NCBI GenBank assembly: GCA_035441325.1
Contig: DAOROA010000016.1
Location: 14,590 to 78,589, forward strand
Length of the DNA: 64,000 nucleotides
Reading direction: 5' to 3'
DNA from: Competibacter_A sp002352125
GTDB taxonomy: Bacteria > Pseudomonadota > Gammaproteobacteria > Competibacterales > Competibacteraceae
The notes beneath the pieces are model-generated. The model searched no databases, had not been told where the DNA came from, and worked only from the letters and a program-made list of their open reading frames with translations. Made by a program: the position numbers and the translations under genes. Positions 57,223 to 64,000 of the stretch are shown here, one piece after another. Each line of letters opens with the position of its first letter. The first letter of the stretch is position 1.

Positions 57223-58528
57223 TGGCGGTCAACCTCTTTCCGAAGGTCAGTGCAAGGGTATCGTTTTCGGGTGTCGTGCCGTACAGTCCGGCGAATTCTT
57301 CGCCCAAGCGGATCAAGGCATCGACCTGCGCCGCCTGCAAATCCTCCGGGACCCGTTGGCCGTTGCAGATGTAAGCCAGCGGCAGATTTTGTTCGTGGAC
57401 CACCGAGAGCGCCGCGCCCAGCCGGGTGGTTTCGTCGACTTTCGTCAAGATGGCTCCGCTCAGCGGTATGCGGGCAAACGCGGCGGCCGTCTCCTGCAAT
57501 ACCGAGTGTTGGGCGTTGGCCGCCAGCACCAGATAGCTGCGAATGCGCGCGGGGTCGTTTAGCAAGGCAAATTGTTGCGACAGGCGCAGATCGCGCTGGC
57601 TCATGCCGGCGGTATCGATCAGGATCAACGACTTGTCGGAAAAGGCTTTGATGGCGTCTTGCAGTTCTTGAGCGGTGCGAACCAGCCGCACCGGCGCGTC
57701 CAGGATCATGCCGAAGGTGCAAAGCTGCTCGAAAGCGCCGATCCGGTAGCTGTCGGTGGTGATCAGCGCCACGCGGTTCGGTCCGTGGCGCAGGTTGTAG
57801 CGCGCCGCCAGCTTGGCGACGGTCGTGGTCTTGCCGACTCCGGTCGGGCCGATCAGGGCCGCGATGCCGCCCCGGGTCAGGATGTCGTCCCGGGTAACCG
57901 ACAAGCCGCGTCCTAGCGTTTCCAGGGCCAACCGCCACGCTTGGCTTGAATCTGGCTCGCCGGCGGCGGTGTCGGCCAGTTGCAGGCACAGGCCGGGGCT
58001 ACAACCGAAATCCAGCAGTTGGCTCAGCAGGTCGGCCCGATGGGGTTGCCGGCGAGCCAGATCGCCCCAGGCCAGCCCCGAGAGCTGTTGTTCCAGCAGA
58101 TTGTGGACGATTTGCAGCTCGTGGCGCATTTCGACCAGGAGCGGATCCTGCGACCAAACGATGCGCGGTTTGCCAGGTTGCGTGGGCGCGACTGGATCGG
58201 CGGCCGCGAGCGGCGCGGTCTGCGCCACCGGGATCTCGACCGGAGCCGGCCGGGCGGTAGAGTGGGGCGATGCGCCGGCCGCCTGCACCGCTTCGTCGGC
58301 CTCCGGTTTCGCGTCGCCGGCCGCGTCCGCTGCCGCTGGCTGCCGCCGCGCGGCGATCTCGGGCTGCATGCCCTGTAACAGCTTTTCGTCGTAATCGACC
58401 GCCGCGATGATTTCGAAACCGGCTTCCGATCGCTGGTTGGAGAGGATCACGGCGTCTGGACCCAGTTCCTCTCGTATCTTGCGCATCGCTTCACGGATAT
58501 TGGCGGCGTTCAGTCGTTTGATCTTCAT
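57209..58528 (-). CDS. flhF: Flagellar placement GTPase FlhF
   Basis: SRP-type GTPase that places the flagellum at the pole. The 439-residue protein has the N-terminal FlhF motif (MKIKRLNAANIREAMRKIRE, LGPDAVILSNQR), an Ala/Pro-rich variable region near 70-130, and the NG domain with ALIGPTGVGKTTTVAKLAAR. LITTDSYRIGAFEQLCTFG, LILIDTAGMSQRD and GAILTKVDET follow. It lies 60 bases after flhA, the largest gap in this operon, so an internal promoter is possible. Confidence 0.96.
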   Translation of the reverse strand: MKIKRLNAANIREAMRKIREELGPDAVILSNQRSEAGFEIIAAVDYDEKLLQGMQPEIAARRQPAAADAAGDAKPEADEAVQAAGASPHSTARPAPVEIPVAQTAPLAAADPVAPTQPGKPRIVWSQDPLLVEMRHELQIVHNLLEQQLSGLAWGDLARRQPHRADLLSQLLDFGCSPGLCLQLADTAAGEPDSSQAWRLALETLGRGLSVTRDDILTRGGIAALIGPTGVGKTTTVAKLAARYNLRHGPNRVALITTDSYRIGAFEQLCTFGMILDAPVRLVRTAQELQDAIKAFSDKSLILIDTAGMSQRDLRLSQQFALLNDPARIRSYLVLAANAQHSVLQETAAAFARIPLSGAILTKVDETTRLGAALSVVHEQNLPLAYICNGQRVPEDLQAAQVDALIRLGEEFAGLYGTTPENDTLALTFGKRLTANVCC

Positions 58529-58588
58529 GGTTTTCGTTCCCGCTGTTGTCGCGGCTTCCTCGTCCCGGGCAAACCGCGTCGGATTCGC

Positions 58589-60667
58589 TTACTTGCCCAC
58601 TGTGGCGATGACCTTGAGTTTCTTGTCCTCGGGAATCTCGCTAAAGGCGAGGACGTGGAGGTTGGGTATCCCGTGTCGCACGAAGCGCGCCAGCATGATG
58701 CGGATCGCATCCGGAACCAGCAGCACGGCGGGTTGGCCAACCAACTCCTGTTTCTGGGCGGTTTCCAGCAGCGCCTTGTGCAAGCGCTCGGCCAGCCCCG
58801 GTTCCAGGGGGGCCTGCTCGTCCCGACCCATCTGCAAGGTACGCAGCAATATCTGTTCCAGTTCTGCCGCTATGGTAATAACCGATAATTCTCCATCTAA
58901 GCTATTGATATTTTGGACGATCATTCGGCCCAGGGCGACCCGGACGGCAGCGGTCAACACGTCGGGGTCCTGACTCCGGGAACCGTGCTCCGCCAAAGTT
59001 TCGGCGATGGTCCGCATGTCCCGGATCGGTACCTGTTCGGTCAACAGGCTTTGGAGCACGCGCACCACGACTCGCAGCGTCAAGGTTTTGGGAACCAGAT
59101 CCTGAACCAGGCGCGGCATGTTCTGCGCCAGCCGGTCGAGCAGTTGCTGGGCTTCCTCGTGTCCCAGCAATTCGTGGGCGTGGCCGAGCAAAATCTGGTT
59201 CAGATGCGTGGCGATGACGGTGCTGGCATCCACCACGGTGTAGCCGAGCGTTTGGGCCTGTTCGCGCAGGTTGGGCTCGATCCACACCGCCGGCAGCTTG
59301 AACGCCGGGTCCTGGGTGGCGATACCGGGCAAGGGGCTTTGAATCTGGCCGGGATTGATGGCGAGTTGCCGGTCCGGGAACGCTTCCGATTCGGCAGCCG
59401 TTACCCCCAACAAGCTGATCCGGTAAGTGGTTGGCGCTAGGTCGAGGTTGTCGCGAATATGGACGGGTGGAATCAAAAAGCCCAATTCTTGAGAGAGTTT
59501 TTTGCGGACTCCCTTGATTCGGCCCAGCAACTGGCCGTTCTGGTTGCGATCCACCAAAGCGATCAAACGGTAGCCGACTTCCATGCCGATGGTATCCAGC
59601 GGTGGTACGTCGTCCCAGCCGACTTCCCGGGTTTCCGCGCTGTCGGCCGATCCGGGATCGGATGGGCTGCCGGCGGCCGGTGGCGGCGCGGTTTGCCGGC
59701 GGTGGGAGACGCGCCAAGCCAGGTAGCCGGCGCCGGCGGACAGGCTCAGAAACACCAGGTTGGGCATGCCCGGAATCAGTCCCAGCATACCGATGATCCC
59801 GGCCGTGACCGCCAGAGTTTGCGGGCTGCCGAACAGTTGCTGGGACACTTGCTGCCCGATGTCCTGGGAGCCGGAGGCGCGGGTGACCATGATGGCGGCG
59901 GCGGTGGACAGCAACAGCGCGGGCAATTGCGCCACCAGGCCATCGCCGATGGTCAGCAGCGTGTAGAACTGGGCCGCTTCGGCCACCGGCAGCTTGTGCT
60001 GCAGGGCGCCGATCGCGATGCCGCCCAGCATGTTGATGAACAAGATCAGGATGCCGGCGATGGCGTCGCCGCGCACGAACTTGCTGGCGCCGTCCATGGA
60101 GCCGTAAAAGTCGGCTTCCTGCACCACCTCGGCGCGGCGGCGCTTGGCCTCGGCCTGATCGATGATACCGGCGTTGAGGTCAGCGTCGATGGCCATCTGC
60201 TTGCCGGGCATGGCGTCCAGAGTGAAGCGGGCGCTGACCTCGGACACGCGGCCGGCGCCTTTGGTGACCACCACGAAATTGATGATGGTCAGGATGGCGA
60301 ACACCACGAGGCCGACGGCGTAATTGCCGCCGACCACGAAATGCCCGAACGCCTCGATCACCTTGCCGGCAGCATCGCCGCCGGCGTGACCATGTAATAA
60401 CACGACCCGGGTGGAGGCTATGTTGAGCGCCAGCCGCAGCAGGGTGGTGACCAGCAGCACGGTGGGAAACACCGAGAAATCCAGCGGCCGCTCGCTGTAG
60501 ACGGTGGCCAGCAACACCACCAGCGACAGGGCGATATTGAAGGTAAAGAAGACATCCAGCGCAAACGGCGGCAGCGGCACGACCACCATCATCAGGATGA
60601 CGATCAGGAGAAGCGGCGCGCCCAAGCCGGACCGGGCCATGCTGTTGAGAGTGGCGGTCAGGTTCAT
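58589..60667 (-). CDS. flhA: Flagellar export apparatus protein FlhA
   Basis: Core export-gate protein with eight N-terminal membrane segments and a cytoplasmic domain forming the docking ring. The 692-residue product shows DVFFTFNIALSLVVLLATVY, the FHIPEP signature region (RFTLDAMPGKQMAIDADLNA) and the C-terminal domain with VPIRDMRTIAETLAEH. Length matches the family. It is 10 bases after flhB. Confidence 0.97.
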   Translation of the reverse strand: MNLTATLNSMARSGLGAPLLLIVILMMVVVPLPPFALDVFFTFNIALSLVVLLATVYSERPLDFSVFPTVLLVTTLLRLALNIASTRVVLLHGHAGGDAAGKVIEAFGHFVVGGNYAVGLVVFAILTIINFVVVTKGAGRVSEVSARFTLDAMPGKQMAIDADLNAGIIDQAEAKRRRAEVVQEADFYGSMDGASKFVRGDAIAGILILFINMLGGIAIGALQHKLPVAEAAQFYTLLTIGDGLVAQLPALLLSTAAAIMVTRASGSQDIGQQVSQQLFGSPQTLAVTAGIIGMLGLIPGMPNLVFLSLSAGAGYLAWRVSHRRQTAPPPAAGSPSDPGSADSAETREVGWDDVPPLDTIGMEVGYRLIALVDRNQNGQLLGRIKGVRKKLSQELGFLIPPVHIRDNLDLAPTTYRISLLGVTAAESEAFPDRQLAINPGQIQSPLPGIATQDPAFKLPAVWIEPNLREQAQTLGYTVVDASTVIATHLNQILLGHAHELLGHEEAQQLLDRLAQNMPRLVQDLVPKTLTLRVVVRVLQSLLTEQVPIRDMRTIAETLAEHGSRSQDPDVLTAAVRVALGRMIVQNINSLDGELSVITIAAELEQILLRTLQMGRDEQAPLEPGLAERLHKALLETAQKQELVGQPAVLLVPDAIRIMLARFVRHGIPNLHVLAFSEIPEDKKLKVIATVGK

Positions 60668-60677
60668 GCAGAGGCTC

Positions 60678-61799
60678 CTACTCGGTACGCAATTCGGAAG
60701 GCACCGGTACTTCGCTCATGGCGATCGGATCGCCGGTCAGCTCGCCATCCCGGCGCAGGCGATAAACGTAGGCAAGCACCTGAGCGACCGCTTGGTATAG
60801 ACTGGCCGGAATCGGTTTGTCGAGCGCGCCGTTGAAGTACAGGGCGCGAGCCAGCAGCGGCGATTCCACTCGCGGTATCCGATGCCGGGCCGCCAGCTCG
60901 CGGATACGCAGCGCCACCATTTCGACGCCCAAGGCGACGATGACCGGCGCTTTCATCGTGTCCGGGCGGTATTGCAGAGCTACGGCATAATGGTTTGGGT
61001 TGGTGACGATCACGTCGGCGGTGGGCACTTTTTCCATCATCCGGCGGCGCGCGAATTCCTGCTGCAAGCGGCGGATGCGGCCCTTGACTTCGGGTTTGCC
61101 CTCGGTGTCTTTCGCTTCGTCGCGCACTTCCTGTTTGGTCATGCGCAGGTTGCGGAAGTACGTAAACAGTTGAAAGGGCACGTCCACGCCGGCGATCAAC
61201 AGCATCGGCAAGGTCAAGACCAGAAAGGTCCAGCCTAGAGTGCGGGCTGCGTGGACCAGCGCCGGCAGCAGCGGCTCGCGGCCCAAGTGCAATAATTCCG
61301 CTTCGCCCTGCCACAGCAGGACGACCGCCGCGCCGCCAACGACCAGGAACTTGATGAGAGCCTTGGTCAGTTCCATCAGCGCTTGCCAGGAAAACAAGCG
61401 GCCGACGCCTTTCAAAACGTTGAGATGTTCCCACCTGAGCTTCAAGCTGAAAGTCCAGCCGCCAAGCGCCAGTGGAGCGATCAGAGCGACGACCAGCATC
61501 AGACCGAGGAACGGCGCCAATAGCAGCAGCAGGTCGGTGAAGGCTTGTCCCAGTGCAGCAGGAATTTGGCTGGCATTCACGATTTTCTTCGGGTCGAGCG
61601 TCAGGCCGGCACGCATTTGCGCGGCCAAGCCTTCGAGCAAGGCAGGCCCCAGGACCAGCAATCCGGTAGCGCCGGCCAACAGCATCGCCAGCGTGACCAG
61701 CTCGCGCGAACGGACGACTTGCCCTTGCTTGGCGGCGTCCTGCATGCGGCGGGGCGTCGCCTGTTCGGTGCGTTCCTGGCCATCGTCGTGTCCGGCCAT
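60678..61799 (-). CDS. flhB: Flagellar export switch protein FlhB
   Basis: Export-gate protein whose autocleavage participates in the hook-to-filament switch. The 373-residue product has the N-terminal DGQERTEQATPRRMQDAAKQ pattern, four membrane segments, and the cytoplasmic domain beginning NLRMTKQEVRDEAKDTEGKP. At the cleavage site it reads TNPNHYAV where the family consensus is NPTH, so the Thr is replaced by Asn while Asn-Pro and His remain. The ATG at 61799 overlaps the fliR stop by one base. A longer open frame upstream lies inside fliR. Confidence 0.95.
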   Translation of the reverse strand: MAGHDDGQERTEQATPRRMQDAAKQGQVVRSRELVTLAMLLAGATGLLVLGPALLEGLAAQMRAGLTLDPKKIVNASQIPAALGQAFTDLLLLLAPFLGLMLVVALIAPLALGGWTFSLKLRWEHLNVLKGVGRLFSWQALMELTKALIKFLVVGGAAVVLLWQGEAELLHLGREPLLPALVHAARTLGWTFLVLTLPMLLIAGVDVPFQLFTYFRNLRMTKQEVRDEAKDTEGKPEVKGRIRRLQQEFARRRMMEKVPTADVIVTNPNHYAVALQYRPDTMKAPVIVALGVEMVALRIRELAARHRIPRVESPLLARALYFNGALDKPIPASLYQAVAQVLAYVYRLRRDGELTGDPIAMSEVPVPSELRTE

Positions 61800-62578
61800 C
61801 AGCCGTTTCCTCCCATCAGTTGGCCGATGCTCCGAAACGCGTCGGCGAACAGGCCGTCCAGTTGATACAACAGGGTGGGCAGGTTGTAGAGCACGATCAA
61901 TAATCCGATCACCAGGGTGATCGGAAATCCGACCGCGAAAATGTTCAGTTGCGGCGCGGCGCGGGTCATGACGCCGAAAGCGAGATTGACCATCAGCAGC
62001 GAGACGATGGCCGGCAGAGAAATGAGAACTGCCCCGGCGAAGGTGCGGCTGGTCCAGTTGACCAGCATCCAAAGCAAATCCCGATCCGCGCCGGTCGCCG
62101 CCACCGGCAGGGCGGCGAAACTGTCCACCAACAACCGGATCAGCAGGAGATGGCCGTTCAGGCCCAAGAAAACCAAGGTGCCGAGCAGGGTGTAAAACTG
62201 GCTCAACAGCGGGCTCTGAGCGCCGCTTTGCGGGTCCACCAGGCTGGCGAAGCCCAATCCCATTTGGGTGGCGATGATGTTCCCACCGAGTTCCAGCGCC
62301 CCGAACACCAACCGCAGCAGAAAACCCATGCTCAGGCCGATCAACACCTGCTGAAACACCAGCAACAGGCCAGTCGGACCGAGCGGATCGACGGCCGGCG
62401 CCGGCGGCACGAACGGCAGGATTGCCCAGGTCAGCGCCAACGCCACCATCAGCCGAACCCGGCGAGGCAAGACCCGCGAACCGAACACGGGCGCCACGCT
62501 GACCAAGGCAGCGACCCGGGTCAACGGCCAAAGAAAAGTCCCGACCCAGGCGGCGATTTCGACGCTGCTGAATTGCAT
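61799..62578 (-). CDS. fliR: Flagellar export apparatus protein FliR
   Basis: Inner-membrane export-gate subunit. The 259-residue protein starts with MQFSSVEIAAWVGTFLWPLT and has about six membrane segments. Family features include VFQQVLIGLSMGFLLRLVFG, the GLELGGNIIATQMGLGFASL-like region (written here as ALELGGNIIATQMGLGFA) and LLMVNLAFGVMTRAAPQLNI. The ATG at 62578 is chosen from homology; it is five bases after fliQ. Confidence 0.96.
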   Translation of the reverse strand: MQFSSVEIAAWVGTFLWPLTRVAALVSVAPVFGSRVLPRRVRLMVALALTWAILPFVPPAPAVDPLGPTGLLLVFQQVLIGLSMGFLLRLVFGALELGGNIIATQMGLGFASLVDPQSGAQSPLLSQFYTLLGTLVFLGLNGHLLLIRLLVDSFAALPVAATGADRDLLWMLVNWTSRTFAGAVLISLPAIVSLLMVNLAFGVMTRAAPQLNIFAVGFPITLVIGLLIVLYNLPTLLYQLDGLFADAFRSIGQLMGGNG

Positions 62579-62583
62579 GGCTT

Positions 62584-62853
62584 TCAGCCGATCAGGCTCG
62601 GGATATCCTTGAATAAACTCCGGGTGAAATCGATGAGCAGTTCGAGCATCCACGGCCCAGCCAAGAGCAAAACCGCCATCAACACCAATAGCTTGGGGAC
62701 GAAACTGAGCGTCATTTCGTTGATTTGGGTGGCGGCTTGGAACAGGCTCACCAGGACGCCGATCACCAGAGCGGCCAGCAATAGCGGTGCCGATACCAGA
62801 ATGGCCAGTTCCATGGCTCGCTGGCCGAGCGTGATGATCGTTTCCGGCGTCAT
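62584..62853 (-). CDS. fliQ: Flagellar export apparatus protein FliQ
   Basis: Small export-gate subunit of 89 residues with two membrane helices. It begins MTPETIITLGQRAMELAILV and contains LLAALVIGVLVSLFQAATQI, then NEMTLSFVPKLLVL, the conserved FliQ pattern. GGAGA is located just before the ATG at 62853. The frame is also open through fliP in the upstream direction, but family length fixes the start. Confidence 0.96.
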   Translation of the reverse strand: MTPETIITLGQRAMELAILVSAPLLLAALVIGVLVSLFQAATQINEMTLSFVPKLLVLMAVLLLAGPWMLELLIDFTRSLFKDIPSLIG

Positions 62854-62870
62854 GGCAGTCTCTCCGGGAA

Positions 62871-63662
62871 TCAGGGGATATAGAAGCTGGAAGCCAGCGT
62901 GTTCATGAGCAGGCCCCAGCCGTCCACCAGCACGAACAGCATGAGCTTGAGCGGAAAGGAAATCATCATCGGCGACAGCATCATCATGCCCATCGCCATC
63001 AGCACGCTGGCCACCACCAAGTCGATGACCAGGAACGGAATGAACAGCATGAAGCTGATTTGGAAGGCCGTTTTGAGTTCGCTGGTGATGTAGGCCGGCA
63101 CCAGTAACGAGAACGGCACTTTGTCGGCCGATTCCAGCGAGTCCCGGCCGGACAGGTGAGTGAACAGAGCCAGATCGTTTTCCCGGGTCTGGGCAAGCAT
63201 GAAGGCTTGCAGCGGTTGTTGGCCTTCCTGCAAAGCTTGTTGAAAGGTGATGGCGTCGTTCAGATAAGGAACGATCGCCCGGTCGTTGATGCGCTCGAAC
63301 ACGGGCGTCATGATGAAGAAGGTCAGAAACAGCGCCAGACCGATCAGAATTTGGTTGGACGGGGTTTGCATGGTGCCCATCGCCTGCCGCAGCAAGGCCA
63401 GCACGATGATGATGCGAGTAAAAGAGGTCATCATCAACAGCGCCGACGGCAGTAGGGTCAGCGCCGTCATCAGCGCCAGGATTTGCAGGCTCAACGACCA
63501 AGTTTCGCCGCCACCCGCCGCCGGGACGACGGTCACCGCCGGCAAGCCCATCGGCGCGGCCAACGCCGCCGTTGGCGCGCCGATCAGCAGCAGGATCAGC
63601 AGCGCGCCCAGTTGCCGGCCGAACAAAACAGCGGGATGGCATTCAGGATTTTGAGGCGACAT
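62871..63662 (-). CDS. fliP: Flagellar export apparatus protein FliP
   Basis: Core export-gate subunit. The 263-residue protein has a cleavable signal peptide (LLILLLIGAPTAALAAP). LSLQILALMTALTLLPSALL, MMTSFTRIIIVLALLRQAMG, TPSNQILIGLALFLTFFIMT and ITSELKTAFQISFMLFIPFL follow, all strongly conserved FliP motifs. It overlaps fliO by 20 bases and is followed by fliQ after 17. Confidence 0.97.
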   Translation of the reverse strand: MSPQNPECHPAVLFGRQLGALLILLLIGAPTAALAAPMGLPAVTVVPAAGGGETWSLSLQILALMTALTLLPSALLMMTSFTRIIIVLALLRQAMGTMQTPSNQILIGLALFLTFFIMTPVFERINDRAIVPYLNDAITFQQALQEGQQPLQAFMLAQTRENDLALFTHLSGRDSLESADKVPFSLLVPAYITSELKTAFQISFMLFIPFLVIDLVVASVLMAMGMMMLSPMMISFPLKLMLFVLVDGWGLLMNTLASSFYIP

Positions 63663-64000
63663 GGGACGATTCCGGTGTTTGCGACAGCGACGCGATCTCG
63701 AAGGGAACCGTTTCGGCCGGCCGCGAAGTCACCGGAGCAAAAACGTGCAGAGTTTGGATTTGGCTGGGAGTGATCCCGAGCAGCAAGCGGGCTTCGTCCA
63801 CCTCGATCAGCAACAGGCGTTCCCGGCTGCCCAGCGGCAGGCCGCCGATCACCCGGATCGCTCCGCCACGGGGCAGCGCATAACGGCGCAGGAACCAGCT
63901 CAGGCCGATCGCCAGGACCAGAACGACGGCGAGTCCCAGCGTCAGTTGCGCCAGCATGCCGCCGCCGGGCAGGGGCGGTACGGCGGATGCGGCGGACTCG
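63643..64000 (-). CDS. fliO: Flagellar biosynthesis protein FliO (partial, runs off the window)
   Basis: Membrane protein that helps FliP assembly. The visible part has one transmembrane helix (LTLGLAVVLVLAIGLSWFLR). A short cytoplasmic beta-rich domain follows (IRVIGGLPLGSRERLLLIEV, LLLGITPSQIQTLHVF), the FliO pattern. An ATG exists at 63957, but the frame stays open to the end of the window (Ala/Pro/Gly-rich), so the gene probably begins beyond 64000. fliL, fliM and fliN are expected further upstream. Confidence 0.88.
   Translation of the reverse strand, partial: ESAASAVPPLPGGGMLAQLTLGLAVVLVLAIGLSWFLRRYALPRGGAIRVIGGLPLGSRERLLLIEVDEARLLLGITPSQIQTLHVFAPVTSRPAETVPFEIASLSQTPESSHVASKS

Noticed and set aside
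61800..62531. Extended N-terminus for flhB
   Set aside because: The upstream open frame lies inside fliR and shows no FlhB pattern. The ATG at 61799 gives the conserved FlhB start.

Overview
The window reads as chromosome of a GC-rich, polarly flagellated gammaproteobacterium. The flagellar regulators and gene order are of the Pseudomonas/Vibrio type: FleQ, FlhF, FleN, MotC/MotD, FliA, and sigma-54 and sigma-28 promoters. The genus cannot be named from sequence alone.

Layout. 0-1.6 kb: flgA, then flgM-flgN behind a textbook sigma-28 promoter. 1.7-2.6 kb: a diguanylate cyclase. 2.9-8.0 kb: a copper/silver efflux operon on the minus strand (small Cys/His secreted protein, CusB with a fused CusF-like domain, CusA). 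8.2-9.9 kb: an orphan Bro-N protein and moaA. 10.1-13.9 kb: a minus-strand bufferin-type operon (DUF2282 precursor peptide, DUF692 MNIO enzyme, DUF2063 partner, DoxX) followed by an ECF sigma factor and its anti-sigma factor. 14.1-16.0 kb: an apparently complete iteron replication origin (AT-rich repeats, five iterons) with a Rep_3 initiator gene. 16-19.2 kb: a PAS-GGDEF-EAL protein and an alpha/beta hydrolase.

19.8-38.0 kb is a glycan-biosynthesis island. It starts with CDP-sugar genes (rfbF, rfbG, a 3,5-epimerase and an NAD-dependent epimerase/reductase). Next come three tandem paralogous radical SAM proteins, each carrying an N-terminal Rossmann-like domain, a GT4 glycosyltransferase, a B12-type radical SAM protein, three methyltransferase-like proteins and two large multi-domain glycosyltransferases. 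The middle of the island is clearly more AT-rich than the flanks, which suggests acquisition by transfer. The two last glycosyltransferase genes share an apparently identical 607-bp segment in the same reading frame. The island abuts fliC, so the glycan could decorate flagellin, although O-antigen or capsule is equally possible.

38.3-64 kb is the main flagellar cluster. On the plus strand are fliC, flaG, fliD, fliS, fliT, a PilZ protein, fleQ, then fliEFGHIJK. On the minus strand, converging on it, are fliO(partial)-fliP-fliQ-fliR-flhB-flhA-flhF-fleN-fliA-motC-motD and a DUF2802 gene. A 15-bp perfect hairpin sits between the convergent blocks. The chemotaxis genes usually found between fliA and motC in pseudomonads are absent here.

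The most noteworthy items are the triple radical SAM cassette, the in-frame identical repeat in the glycosyltransferases, the embedded iteron origin and the bufferin operon with its own sigma/anti-sigma pair. Three c-di-GMP-related proteins (GGDEF, GGDEF-EAL, PilZ) plus FleQ suggest strong c-di-GMP control of motility.
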